64,000 nt of DNA. It comes from Edolisoma coerulescens. Its lineage: Eukaryota; Chordata; Aves; Passeriformes; Campephagidae. Position numbers and translations under genes: made by a program. Positions within the stretch are counted from its first letter, which is position 1; every line of letters starts with the position of its first letter. Shown here piece by piece: positions 51,370 to 64,000 of this stretch. The notes beneath the pieces were generated by a model that was given only the letters and a program-made list of their open reading frames with translations, ran no database searches and was not told the DNA's origin. Location: assembly GCA_013397115.1 (NCBI GenBank), contig VWZW01001748.1:1-64000 (forward strand), given 5' to 3'.

Positions 51370-51491
51370 ACTCTTTAGAGACCTGACAGAAGCAGCTATA
51401 GCAGGAGAAAGTTTAACCACTGCATTGCAGAACTGGGCAATGCTCCTTAACAGGCAAATTAATGGGACAGCAGAAATACCACGAACAAAAG
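51370..51491 (+). CDS. Candidate internal exon of an unidentified gene
   Basis: 122 nt bounded by a very good acceptor (cctatgtttctttactgcag after a longer pyrimidine tract) and a usable donor (aaag|gtacaa). Only one frame is open: the first base completes a codon, 40 codons follow (LFRDLTEAAIAGESLTTALQ, then NWAMLLNRQINGTAEIPRTK), and one base is left over. Composition is protein-like and helical. I do not recognise the family. Position to the right of APOO, plus strand, would suit a gene divergent from APOO. Confidence 0.35.
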
Positions 51492-52351
51492 GTACAAGAT
51501 GAGCTTCACTACCCACACACAATACTGATATTTTATTATGAATTTGGTTATAAAGATTTTAGCATGGAAGAATTAAACCTAAAATGTACCTAAGTGGCCA
51601 ATGAGTGAAGAACACTAACTGGCCTCTCTCCATTGCACTATGCTTTGCACAATCAGTTACATTTACAGAATATAAGCAGCCAGCGTGAGGCAAATGTTTA
51701 TGGAAAACTGGTTTTGCAGCATTTTGTGGAAGTTTTGTCAGGATGTGACGGGATAGTTTGCAAAGCAGTTGCATTTCTCGATGCATTTTATTAATAATTC
51801 TGAAGGAGTTTGAGAAAGAAAATGTTCAAAGCTTAAAATTACAGGTGAGCCCCCAAGAGGAGTGATGACATCAAGGTGAATAATGGCACCTGCTCTGGTT
51901 ACTTCTCAGCCAAAGCTAAGGCCCAGGCTGGGGGTAGGATCAGCTGTTCCTCCATTTCTGCAGGGGGCAGTTTTGGTGGCAGGGGCAGACAAGAATATTT
52001 CAAATACACTCTCTTTTTAAGTTTGGTACATGAACAGTAAAGAAAATTCAAATTCTTTCTGGACATAAAATGGTGTATACGTAACAAATACATATTTTTG
52101 TCATCAATTTATATGTAGAGGCTATACAGCAATTATTAATACAATTATGTAACACAGACATAAATATCTGAAGAACAGATGGTTGCTTCAAAAAAAAATT
52201 AATCCAAATAATTTTATTAGCTCAGGCATCTTCAGTGCATTTTTTTGGTTAATGTGGAAGTTAATCTTTAAAACCATTGATATGACTGATTAAAATAAAT
52301 GGGAAAACCTTTGTAGAGAAGAACAATACAAATATATTAGCTTTCATGTAG

Positions 52352-52504
52352 GTGTATTGTTCTCTTATGCTGGAGGAGGTTGTCTCTGCAAAATTTCCCT
52401 GGGACAAGGATAATATATGCCATAATGGATTATGCACAGTCCAAAACACTGTCAGACAGGCTTTAAAAGGAGCTGAAGTTTCTGCTGCTGAGGCCACAGA
52501 ATAA
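52352..52504 (+). CDS. Candidate terminal exon of an unidentified gene
   Basis: After an AG at 350-351 of the 52-kb block, 50 codons are open and end with TAA. They contain VVSAKFPWDKDNICHNGLC and TVQNTVRQALKGAEVSAAEA. Codon composition looks better than the surrounding AT-rich DNA. The acceptor is poor, the phase (0) does not join directly to the 51370 exon, and no homology is recognised. It may be a relic or chance. Confidence 0.15.
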   Translation: MYCSLMLEEVVSAKFPWDKDNICHNGLCTVQNTVRQALKGAEVSAAEATE

Positions 52505-53639
52505 AGAGGTTTGGCATGATTGACTCCTGGCTGTTTCTAATGTAAGAACCTCTAGCAAATTTCAGTTGATTTTGCATGCCAGTATTTTTCTCTCTCCTTG
52601 GTAATTGGCTTTTCTAAACACTTGTGAAAGACACATTTCCTTTAGAAAGCTGCAGCTCAGAGAAGCTTGAAAATGTCACCACAGTTCATAAACTATGTCA
52701 GCACAGGCAGAAATGCAGTGTAAGAAATTTGATCTCTAATCCTCTGCCTTAGCCATTATGGTCTGAGCTTTCATAATGTTGTATTAAGTTGCTTGTTTAC
52801 AATTTATTTTTTGGTCAAGAAAATAAGATTTATTTACTAGCATAAAAAATTTGCTAGCAATACAATTACATTCTTTGCCATAGATTTATAATAGTAGAAA
52901 AAAGATTGATTATTGATGTTAAAATGTGAGTGTGTAACATCTGCCCATCAAATACCAATGAAGCTACCTACTCACACTGATCATTAAAAAACCTAATTCT
53001 GAAGGGCTGGTTTATTTTGATGTTCTCCTTCGTGATAAATCTTCTTGTATATTAAAGCAAACAAACAAAAAACCCCAGCACCTGCCATGTTTTCCCATGC
53101 ACCTTTTTTCCTTAAAACAAATGATTCTTTAAAATACCATGACTTGTCACTACAGTTTTGCCAGCCTGTTTAGAATTGGGTTTTGATGTCTTTATAAAAT
53201 AAACTGCTATTCTGCCTCTTAGAGCTTTTTGTTTGTGTTGTGTTGTAAGTGGAAAGAATGCTGTTTGGCAGATCTCTCTTCAAGTTCATTGAAAATATGT
53301 ATTTAATAGAAAATACACAAACACAAGGGCTCCAGTAAATCCAACCTTCAGCTGTTAAGCAGCTTCACCCAGTGCTGTGAGCCTGGCGCTCTAAATGCCC
53401 ACACAAAGCAGTTGGAGGGGGCATGTCATGCACCCAGCTTTGCTAGGCAGGTCTCCAAAGCCCATGATCCATTTCTCAGGTTCCTGTCACTTTTAGGACA
53501 TATTTGTTAAGGAGCTAATTGAACTGGCTTTTACTGGGTGCATGACAGACCTTTCATGGTGCCTTTGTGAACAGGGAGTAGTTTGCATATCCATAAGAAT
53601 ACTCCTTCATCCTTTCTACTTTATTCACTTCCTAAATTA

Positions 53640-53712
53640 AAAAAAAAAAAACCAAAACCAAAACAAACCAACAAAACAAAACACCCCAAAAAACCAACAA
53701 AAAAAATCCAAA
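53640..53712. repeat. A-rich low-complexity tract
   Basis: Runs of A interspersed with CCAAAAC, ACAAAC and CCAAAAAACC units. It could be the tail of an old retroposed element, but no body is recognised. Confidence 0.7.
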
Positions 53713-56700
53713 CCGCAATTGAACAGATTTTTGTATTTAATGATACTGTGTTATTTAGAGTGAAACCTACCTTGTGCTTTTTCTTTTCATACTTAAGGTG
53801 GGTCATTTTTCAACATTTGTCAGAGGCACTTTATTGGCAGCTACAAGGTCTGAAGTCACACATTCAGAAAGTAAATTAAGTGTTAAGGACAGATGCCATT
53901 GCAGAGCTATTTGTGCTTTCCCACTGACCTACCTTCAACTGCAGCAGTCTTTACTGCATTCACATCTGAGGTAAACCAGGACTTGAATTTCAGCATCTGT
54001 TGTCTCACCAGCTTTGTCACATTTTGACAGCATCCAAAATACACCCAGTGCTTTCCAAATAGAGATCCTATAATCTAAAACAAGGGACAGGTAGAAAAGA
54101 GACATGTATAATGCAAAAACCCCAGTGTAATCCAACCGCATCTATTCTCCCTTTTGATATTACCATGGTTAAAAACCCACACTTTCCTTCCCTAATTCAA
54201 ATCCTTGGCTTCTCGCTGCAGCCACCAGTAGCTCTGGTTCCACGTTTTTCAGTCACTCCTTCCAGCCGCAATGAACAATTCTTCTATCATTCTATCAACA
54301 AGTTGTTGATACCACCAACAGAGATGTGTGGATTGCCTAATAAAGCACAGATACAGGCTACCAGCAGCAGTGAGAACTCAAACACCTTTTTGATGCCCTT
54401 AAGCACCCATCACAACAAAGCCCAACTCCTTTCAAAATTCAAATGCACCTCAGATTTCAGTTGAACAGAATACATTTTGGAAGTCAACTGAGGCTAAAAG
54501 GTGAAAGGTCCTGTATCTTTTGCCAGTCTTCTTGTATTTTGTGCATGAATTTTTTTTACCTTAAAAAAATATTTTCACAGTAATCCCTAATTTCTCAGCA
54601 AGGTGATGTGAACAGCTTTACCTCATTTGCCTATAAATGTATTGATTTACATATCTTCATAAATATACATACATATTCAATGTAGTACATTATTTACCTA
54701 AAGGACTGTTTCTAGGTCTACCAAATAATTTTCAATTAAAGGTACACATTCCTTCTGGAAGCAAAATGCCCTTTTTGGGGCATAATCCGGTTTCTGTGCA
54801 GAGCACTCATTAGCCAGGAAGTCCTTCTACAGTTCCCTGCTCTGTGGTACCATGGCATTTGTTCAGGCTGGGTTTGCACCTTTGCATTCCTTTGCCTCAT
54901 ATGCATTAAAACCCATCATATCTGGTACCTTCCACTACTGCTTCCTTTCTGGGAGCACTTGCCACAAAGGAGCAACACCCAGCCTTACACAAGCTTAATC
55001 CTGAAGTGCATTTAGGAAACTCTAGGACATGTTCCAGGGGTATCTCACAATCACAGTCATTTAGACCGTTTCCCCTACTGATCCCTTATATGTTTAATAC
55101 AAGTTATCCCCTACTGCTTCTCGTAATGTGAAGCCATTGATGTCTACCCCCCACTCCCTCTGGAGAAGGGCTATGGCTGGCATCATTGCAGCTCATGCTG
55201 TAGGAACCGAGGGGGCACAGGGTAGTGGGGCACAGCCTGATACAGTCTTTACTTTTAACTGCTTCCATCGAGCACGGCATTTAAAACTACCTCCTCAGGC
55301 TTGTAAATTCATACAATATGGTGCTGGCACATCAAAAAACCAACGCCTTAGCATGCTCTGGCTGTTGTATAGATGAGAAAAATGTCACATTTCTCAAGCA
55401 TGATCAAATAGGTTCTGACTCCTGTCTGCATGTAACAATGCAGGGTATTATACGGGCCCAGGAACTGGGTGTTACAAATAGGAGCAACTTCACTGAACAT
55501 CAAGAGTGGCAATTTCCTGAATTGAAAAGCCTGAGGGATCAATCCATTGTTACAGAAAATGGGAATATGAAGCAGGTAAATTGTATGTCTGGTTCCAGAC
55601 ATTATCTCTGGAGGATATTGGATGATTTCCATCCATAGCAGATGCATAAATCATTAAAAGTTAAAGTACTGGAAAATTGCTAACCCTTCCAGTCACTTTA
55701 ATGTGTTCTGCCCTGCTTTGAACAAGGCTGCAGATCTGAGAGCAGATCTCTCTGTGCCTTCCTACGCTGGTTTAACAAGTTTAGGAAAAAAGACATTCTT
55801 GTAATTAATTTTTACCATGGGAAAAATAAAAATCTCTGCACAGCAAAGCTAGGACAAAACTAAAATTGAGAAACTCTGATCACTTCTTAAGGAGCATAAC
55901 TTCTGCAGAGTACAGTTGGTTATTATCTGGGTGTTAATAATTTTGTACCAAGATTTCCTTGGCTGAGGTATTTAGTTTATTTAACTTATGTAGAGGTCGG
56001 TCTCACTCCCCTTGTTTTCAAAGAACAGTACTAAGCCAAAATCCTATCTCTTTCAGAAAACAGCTAAAATACTTCCCAGAAGGCTGTTAATTGGATTAGT
56101 TCCCAATTTTAAGACCATGAAAAATCATTCGACTAAAAGCTACAGTTCAGTTAATGATCACCTTTTTTTTCTTCTGACTACATAATGCTTTTCAGTGCTT
56201 TGGATAATCTGTCAGAAAAAAGATTAGGAAAAGTTATTACTTGACAGTAACTTCCTGGTTGCAATAAATGCACTCCAAATCAGGAGGAGAAGAAATATAC
56301 AGATTTTTAAAAAGGCTTTTGTCCTCTGAAATGTCTTCTGAAACCTTAGTATTTTGGATTTCGTTATAGTAAATTAAAATTAAGTTCTTGGTATCAGGTT
56401 GTCAGTGCTAGATGAAAAAAATCCTTGCAGAAATACCTGTAAGAGCCAGAGGAAGAAGTGAGAGCGTGTGTGACACAAGGCAAATCTTACGGAACATCCT
56501 CAGCCAACCAAGGCCACCTAAGTAACTGGGACTCTCTCCTGGGCACAGGTTTGCCAAGAGGGCTTTTTGAGAGGTGGAGGATGATAGCAGAGCAATTCCT
56601 TGCTTTCCAGGAGTGAAAATAAAGGTTATCACTATACTAACACAGGGGAAGCACTTAAGCCATGCCTTACATCGACACCAGAAGCACAGTCCCATGCATT

Positions 56701-59287
56701 TTGTATGCCTTCAGCAATCTGGGAAGGTAAACACAAGAGGAATACACTGACCACCTCAGAATTTTTACCCTGCAATGACAGAACTTAAACACAGAGGAAA
56801 TACTTGGTTTCAGTTGGCATTATGTAATTCCTTTGACAAAGAAAGGATGGTAAAGTCAGAAAGTCTCATCAATAAGCACTCAAGTACATATAAACAGACC
56901 CATAACATGCACAATTCACAGGAAAAAAGAGATTCTCACACAGAAAAAATAATTACATGGGGTAACTCAAACTTGTGAGATGAACCACATGACAAACTCC
57001 AAACAAACCATGTTTAGAACATGCCTGAGGACATACTGAAATGGCTGTGGCAAAGGAGGCTGCCGGTTTAAGCCAAAGACAGATATAGCTGTCTGGTACA
57101 ATTAAATAGTGCAATAAAAGGGTTAACCATTAAAGCCTTCTATCTCATTAGAAAACAGAGATTTTATTCCACACCACTTATTGAACAACAATTATTTGTA
57201 ATGTGGGAGGAATGCTACCAAGGGTGACAGCACCAGGAGACATTTGACAGACATCAGATACACAGGAAAGAGTATTTTTTAGTTCCTTTAAGTACCACAT
57301 ACCATCAATCTAGAATGTTTGGTGCTAAGCATATGATGCTTAATGCTGGCATTCATTCCAATGGATAGAAGACTTTCCAATGGATACATGACTGACCAGT
57401 CACTGCATGCTTAGACATCATAATGAGGTTTATTTTTACCTGTAAACATTGCCTAAAGCACCTGTCAGCACAACTATAGAATTGAATGTAGAAGTGGAAA
57501 GTGTTAATGAAAACAAGAAATTGAAGCTGCCTTTACACAGATTCGCTACCCTCTCCCTTGAATGAAGTTTTTGCACATACCAAGAAAGTTGCCTTGGACA
57601 AGGCTGTACTTGAGTTAAAGGATGACACTGAACCATCAGCAAGATTTGACAGGCTAGAGGCTGGGTAGGGGATCACGTATCCACAAGTATGTGATGAACC
57701 CAAGAGGTACAGAACTGATACAGAATCTGTGCAACACCAAAAGCAACACTTTGCCTTTCCATATTATGAAGCTAATGGATTCAAAAAAGAAACAAACTAA
57801 CAAACCCAAACACAAAAACCAGAACCCCAAAACCCCAATCTATAACAAAGGGGGAACATCTGTTGAAATTAAGAATTTCATGTCAACTAGGATAGTTTAT
57901 AGCAAAGAATACAGAAGGCATTCACCAAACAAGCCCTTTGCCAAAATAACATTAATTTCATATAATAAAAAACAAGTGAACACAGATTACTAATTACTGC
58001 CAAAATATAAGGCCACATATTAAAATAAAAAATTAAGAATTTGCTATGAACCAGTCAAAATGTGAGAGCTCTTAGTGAAACAATGGAAACTTTGTTGGAG
58101 ATGCCTGATCAACTAGAGGTGCTAACGAGTAAGTAAAGTCGGGCATTGTGGCATCTTGGAAAAAAGGTATTGCCAAAAATTCAACCTGGCTCGCTGAGAA
58201 GGGAAATTAAAAAGCTGAAGAAATGTAAGTAACATTTACAGTGTGAAAAGATCTTCTCTTCGACTGCATCAGTCTAATGCATTTGGTCTCCTTTTGAACC
58301 CCAAGAGGGGACACATCACAATTCAAAGTGGCCCTTCTTCCCATTAATTCATCCACAGCATTCTCCCATTAAACAATACATTGTGTAGGATGAAGTTACT
58401 AAAAAAGGAGAGGAAGGAGGGGGGGGATGGGGAAAGTAACTTTATGCAAATAAAGTTTAAAGTAATTTGAATTATTAAAATAAAATTTAAATGCTATTTT
58501 AGAACTCAGTATTGAAAAAAAATAAAGACACCACAGTTATTTTCAAACATTCTTGACAGCAGACTTTTAAACCAGGGGCTTTGATCTGAGAGAGACTTGA
58601 GAAAGTAGTGACAGAGAAAGGAAAACTGTGGCAATGAACTGACAAGGAAGGCTTTCATCGGACTGCTTGAGAAAACAAGATTATAACCTGTTTTACCTGC
58701 CCTCCCACCCTGCTCCCCCTCCATGGTATTGAATGCTGATCTGACGCTTTAATCCTGAAATGAAGTTTCCCCTTCCTGTTACGGGAAATGTTATAAGAAA
58801 TGTAACCTGGCCTTCTGGCACTTGGAGGTCCAAGCGTGCGATGAACACACGGGCTGGGAGCGCCCAGCTCCCCGTACCTGCCAGCAGGGAACGCTCTCTC
58901 CTGGCTGCTGACCAACACCAAAGGCTGCCTTGGCTGCTCAGCCTGGGCAGGTTAAATTCATGCCTTCACACTGGGGGACAAACGTAACAACCAAGTCAAC
59001 TCCAAACACTCGTTCAAGCTTGAAATGCAGAGTAAACAGATAAGTGCACTACAGCAATTAAAATTGGGAAGACTGTAAAATACAGTTAGAGAAGAGCTTG
59101 ATGTTGCCTATATAACATCCAACTTGATGGGTAACTTTAACAAAATCTTACATAAACACTGCAACAAGACAGTTTTGAAGAGCTGTTTAACTGAGTCATC
59201 TCTGAAGTCCTGGAGAAAGTAATCCAGCTCCACTACACTTTTGAGTATTACAAAGTTTACACAAGAGTGTTTAAAGATTAAAAATAT

Positions 59288-59293
59288 TTTATT
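59288..59293 (-). terminator. Possible minus-strand polyadenylation signal
   Basis: AATAAA on the minus strand, followed within about 30 nt by T- and GT-rich sequence (cactcttgtgtaaactttg). It could end a minus-strand transcript coming from the right, such as KLHL15. Hexamers like this are common in AT-rich DNA. Confidence 0.2.
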
Positions 59294-62200
59294 TACACTT
59301 TTCTTTATACACATTTTATACATTTCTTTCAGCTTGAAACCCAAACAGAGCACATATGCAAGTCTGAGCATACTGTATCCATAGCAAAGGAAAATTACTT
59401 TCTGCCAAAAAAAAAAAAAGACAAGAAAAAATGCTTTAAAACAGTTAAAAAGAGGCAATTCTTAAATTACTTAGAGAAGTTTATAGCAGCCCTAGGGTAA
59501 TCATTAGACAGTCAATCCAAATGTATATATGAGGTCATATACATATAATTTTAATTTTCTATAGGAAAAGTATTTCCAATAGCTAGACACAAACACAGTA
59601 CAGTTTGAAAATAACTTTTCCTGTTAACTTATCAAATACATTCTTTTCAATACAAACAATCTGATATTGTACATTGGAATTGTGGGATAGTATAGTGGAA
59701 TTGCAATCTCCAGCATATAATAATTTATTTTAAAAAGATCTACAAAAATAACAATATATAGGGAAAAATATTTAAAATAAAAACATAGTTCACTCTTCCC
59801 TTCACCTGCTCCAGAACTGACATAAAAGTTAGGTAGGTCCCACTGAGGTAATAAAAGCCCCCTAAATATAGCTAACTTTACAGTCCTACAGAACACTGCA
59901 TTTCCTAGATTTACAGTAAGATTTTCTACCAGAGCCATAAATAAAAACTATCTGCAAATAGAAATTATTTTCCCCTAGCTACCAATTTAATATTAATCCA
60001 AAGGTATTTGAAATTGATTTTTGAAAGCTATTTTTAAAAGATTACATAAATTGAACTTAAGAGAAGCATAAAAATAATTAGTAGAGGGACAGGAAAGCTG
60101 TGCTCAAAACAAATTAGTTTTTCTGCCACCTGCCACATACAACTAGGTTTTATGAAGTTTACTCACACAAATGGAAATTTTCAAGTTACTCACCTACTTT
60201 CAAAAACAGAATACAGATGCAAAAGTAGTCATTAGTATTTATTTTAAGCAGCTTCAAGTTGTTTAACAAACATGAAAAATCTCAGAATATTAGCTACAGG
60301 ACACCAGCAAGCGCTGTTCAAATAGATGATGTGTTTTCCAGTTATGTTCTTTCCCACTCTCCTTCAGTAAACCCTGCCACGTGTGACAGATCTTTATTCA
60401 AGTAACTTCACTACCTATATATATTTTTATTAGCAGAAGGAGAGCAGGAGGGATGTTTTCTTTGATGGCCCCAACCCTATAAACTCGTAAGCACAGGCTT
60501 AGTAACGCTTGCGCTTTTATGTTTTGCTTTAAGTACCCAACAGTTTTCTGTTTCTTTGTACTGGACTATTCACATATGTGAAGTACACATCTGAAGTGTT
60601 AAAAGACTCTGGGGCCCAATTCATTGTTTATTTTTTTAAGAAAAAGTGTATTAAAAAGGCAAAATACCTCTACAAATGTGACTACTTCTAAAAAGACTTT
60701 GACATATGCAGGCTGACACAAACCAGAAGTTTATTTTAAAGAACTGTTAGTGTCTCCCCACAATGCTTACCCTCCCTTTGCTAAATAATGGACATAGTAA
60801 GTTAAGCAATGGGGTTTTTTAGATGAGTTTGAATTTGCACCTGCTGAATTTTATCTTTGTTTCCTGAGTGTCAAGTGAAGCTTTATCCCTGACACAAGTA
60901 GTTACCATATTATCAGCATGAGGAAATGCAGCACTTGGGTTTTCTAAGGCAGGAGGGCCTCAAGAATAAATACCCGCAAATCTCAGAAACCAGGGAAATA
61001 TTAGTCAAACCCTAGAGCTAGTTCTAACAGGACTGCTATCATACAGCAGAAAATAGGGCATCCACATTTTTCAAAAGAAAGTAGCATAAAAGCAGGTTGC
61101 CAGGTAGCTCATACGCTGCCATTTGCTAGTAATGCTTTCTGAAACAGCAGGATCTCTGTAAAACCAAGAACTGCCTTCTTCCAGCTGAATTAATGGAGAA
61201 AAAATTTCTAAAGTTTCTTTTTGTCAGCTGATACCTTCCACAATGAAACTACCAACACTTTGTGGCAGAAAATGAGCTATTTTTTCCTGATGCAGTACTT
61301 ATACAATAATCTGCCCCCTAAAAACAGACATAGGAGCATGCAAAATGGGAACTGGCAGCATCCGGTCCCTTTACAGGAACACTGTGCTTTCTGTCCATTG
61401 TCTCGTTTGAAAAGAAAATTTCCTCCTGAAGTTGGTTGCTAAATTAAGAAATGAAGCTGATACATTTTTTCTATAGGTGTGAAAAAAAAACCCTAGATTG
61501 TAACTCACTATGTCCACCTTTAAAAAAAAAAGGCAAGTACACTTGCTTTTCAAAGCAAGTCATATGTTGAATTTTGAATATGTGGGTGACACTAGATATG
61601 CTGGTATTCCATTATGGGATAGGAATAGGAGAACCTCCCCAAAGCTAATAACCAAAGATCATAACTTACATTTTCCTTGACAAATGAGAGGCATTTAAAT
61701 GTTTTTTAAAACCCATCTTAATCTGACCATAATGCTCAAAATTTGATAGTAAAAGGCAAGTCTCATTAGCCATCTTAGGTTTGTTCCTATTAAGGTACTA
61801 AATTATCTGGAGCTAAATACTAAGAGCAAACATAAAAAAAATTTCAATTCAAAAAAATCCCTCCAATATATAAAGTAACAAAAGTAACTGCCTCAAAAGT
61901 TCCATTGCAGTATAAAAGAGAACAGAAGCTAATTTCTATATTTCAGGTCTGAAACAATAAAAGCATGGTAGAAATGTAAATTGACAAAACATTCTCACAT
62001 ATCCCCACCATTCTAATCCCAAGCAAATTCTTACCATCCCTAATGCTGGAAAGGTTACAGCCAGCCTCTCAATGGAAACACAACTTCAGGGAAGCTGAAC
62101 CAACAGTTCAATTACAATTTCACAGAACAGTTGCTCCTATCATTACTACAATCCTGAACAAGATCTTTCAGAAGTGGGCACCTGAAGATAAATATGAGCT

Positions 62201-63654
62201 TAAAAGCAGAGCACCAAAACCAATCTGGTTCTTCATTTTTCAAGTGTTAGCACTCACCAATGACTTTAGTGGCAGTTGCTGAGCGCACAGAGCTTCAGAA
62301 GACGCTTAAATGCAGACTCAAAAATGTAACTTGAGACACCCCTATCCTCACCATTACTTTTAATAAAGTCCTGGCCATGTCCCCAAGACATCTGACTCCT
62401 GACCACCAGATATCCAGAGCCAGGGCTGCTCCCCACACTGGCACTGGCCCCACATAAAGTGCTCTACTCTATGTAATGTGCCCATGACAGCTGCCTCACA
62501 AAGGATTCGTTTTTGTTGCCCCATTAACTTTTGAAAATGAGCTGGTGACAAAAAGAATAATAACAAAAAACCACCTTGTTTTTTCTCTCTTGTGCCCCAA
62601 TATTCCATGAATTATGTACAGTGAGCACACAGCCAGCACCTACCAGAGTCAGTTTATCTCTACCCATGTAGGGTGATGCACACACAAGTCTCACAGTGAA
62701 ACTGAGGTTTTAGTGTAAGCCACATTTGCATTAAGCTATCAAGAAAGTAAATTAGATTTCTAATTCAGTAAACTGAATTCTTATTTAAAAAGACAAATTT
62801 AGCTGCAAACTAGTCTGCATCAGAAGGCTGAATATCAATATTTGGTCCAGTCTCTTCTGCTGTAAATAACTTATCATTACAGCTATGATGGCAAACATTC
62901 TCTCTTTAAAACATATGAAAATACTCAATTAATAAATCATTTCTAACAATAAACAAACCCTAAAAATCTGCTGACTTGCCATATAGCTCCAAATACTCAC
63001 ATTTCAACCCAAAACATAATTCCTACAAAGATACCAGAACACAACATGAGAAGTTTTACACATTGTTTTAACTTCTATTATTTCAAACTTCATTTACCGA
63101 AGTAGGTGTAATTTTTAACATGGAAAATTTAGGGTGATTTTGGTCCCTTTGTAAGTGCATTCTTTTGAACTCCCTGAGTACTGTACACTCCTTTTCTACA
63201 GTGAATTCTGACTGGAAGATGCTGAATAAAGCGGTTTTGCATTGCTGCATATAAAGTCTACTGCTTAAAATGAAACACAGCAGCATAAGATTTTACAAAA
63301 TATGCAGCTGCATATTTCAGCATATGAACTATGTGTGAGCCTTCAGCTTCCCCAGATCTCTCCTTTAGGTTCTAGAAGTGGCTAATTTCATACCCATAAT
63401 GCAGTCAAAATGCAGTTACTTTTATTTTTTATGTCTTGGCAGATAATTCTTACCAATCTGCTGCCATTTATACCTGCAAGTTAACACAAAGGAATATTCA
63501 AAGCCCTCTTGGAACAGCCATCTCTATTCAGGCACTCCAAGGTCAGTAGCCAGAGCTGTGTAGGTTTTTATAAAAGAAACAGAAATTATACTAACAAACC
63601 AATCACCTAACTCCATATTTTCAAAACACAGTAGTTCTCAAAAGTCAATAATTA

Positions 63655-63677
63655 AATAATAATAATAATAATAATAT
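63655..63677. repeat. (AAT)n microsatellite
   Basis: About seven AAT units directly followed by attatacc and the 30-bp palindrome. Confidence 0.95.
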
Positions 63678-63682
63678 TATAC

Positions 63683-63712
63683 CACTTCAATATGAGTACT
63701 CATATTGAAGTG
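63683..63712. repeat. Perfect 30-bp palindrome
   Basis: Each 15-nt arm (CACTTCAATATGAGT) is the exact reverse complement of the other with no spacer. It could form a cruciform. It lies next to an AAT microsatellite, which is a common setting for replication-slippage or template-switch events. Confidence 0.9.
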
Positions 63713-64000
63713 TGAGTATAAGCAAAGTACTGACAATAAACTGTAGTATATGCAGTATCCAGTTCCAAAAATAACTGTGGGTTGCAGCAGTGCTGAGCAT
63801 TTGCTTATTGACGTTTCCCATTTTAATGAAAAAAGAAAACCGGGCAGCACATTGAAACCAAAAAGAAACTCAGGTAAAATGAGTTTACTTTTTAAAAATA
63901 ATTTATAAAATAACAAATAATCAACAGTTCATTATGTAGCAACAATATAAAGGTTTAAGGTTACTGAATCAATCAGTATATACTACAGATAAGATACTTT

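Larger units (their letters stand above)
52505..64000. other. AT-rich intergenic DNA, no gene identified
   Basis: No recognisable repeat larger than simple sequence and no coding exon that I can assign. A 106-codon open frame at 55318-55638 and a 73-nt splice-bounded segment at 53798-53870 were considered too weak to call. By human synteny KLHL15 would lie further right on the minus strand, so some of 59-64 kb could be its 3' UTR; no coding part of it is present here. Confidence 0.4.

Noticed and set aside
53798..53870. 73-nt segment between a good acceptor and a moderate donor
   Set aside because: Two frames are open, there is no similarity, and it does not join in phase to the 51370 exon.
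55318..55638. Plus-strand open frame of 106 codons, with a possible donor at 55576
   Set aside because: No homology, no good acceptor for a spliced version, and frames of this length are frequent in the window.
49500..58000. Search for a CXorf58 orthologue expected divergent from APOO
   Set aside because: No exon resembling the human protein as I know it was found on the plus strand. The candidate exon at 51370 does not match it.
1..64000. CRISPR arrays, tRNA, rRNA, operons, phage or defence systems
   Set aside because: The window is eukaryotic nuclear DNA. No regularly spaced direct repeats with unique spacers and no RNA-gene cores were seen.

Overview
The window is a piece of a vertebrate nuclear genome, almost certainly a bird. 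The coding genes have introns and are clearly animal. Most recognisable repeats are CR1 LINE 3' fragments, typical of sauropsids, and there is an ERV-type LTR of a kind I know from songbird genomes. GC content is low, with a few sharp CpG islands. One assembly gap of 404 Ns lies inside a CR1 element.

Two genes can be read with confidence, in the order known from human Xp22.11. At 1-2009 (+) are the last five coding exons of SAT1 (spermidine/spermine N1-acetyltransferase). They run from the last base of codon 30 to the stop and give the same total length as human (171 residues). Intron 3 of this gene carries a 108-bp cassette exon that looks like the known polyamine-controlled 'poison' exon. 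At 30760-49189 (-) is the complete coding region of APOO (MICOS subunit MIC26): eight coding exons that splice in frame to exactly 198 residues. SAT1 and APOO converge tail to tail, with about 28.7 kb between their stop codons.

Layout: 1-2.4 kb, SAT1 and its 3' UTR. 2.4-30.8 kb, intergenic DNA with four CR1 fragments, a strong orphan CpG island (5.53-6.49 kb) followed by a TATA box, smaller CpG-rich patches (10.3, 15.5 and 16.4 kb), and simple or tandem repeats. 30.8-49.2 kb, APOO with large introns. 49.0-49.4 kb, the APOO CpG-island promoter with a palindromic CRE and a YY1-like site over the start codon. 49.4-50.8 kb, an inverted CR1, then an LTR fragment joined head to head to a nearly complete LTR. 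51.4-64 kb, mostly AT-rich DNA with one or two candidate exons of an unidentified plus-strand transcript, and no gene I can name.

No prokaryotic operon, CRISPR array, tRNA, rRNA or phage feature was seen, and nothing supports a new multi-gene system. The points most worth checking are the SAT1 poison exon with its hairpin, the orphan CpG island, the candidate exon opposite APOO, and the inverted LTR pair. SAT1 (cytosolic polyamine acetylation) and APOO (mitochondrial cristae) are neighbours by conserved synteny; no shared function is implied.
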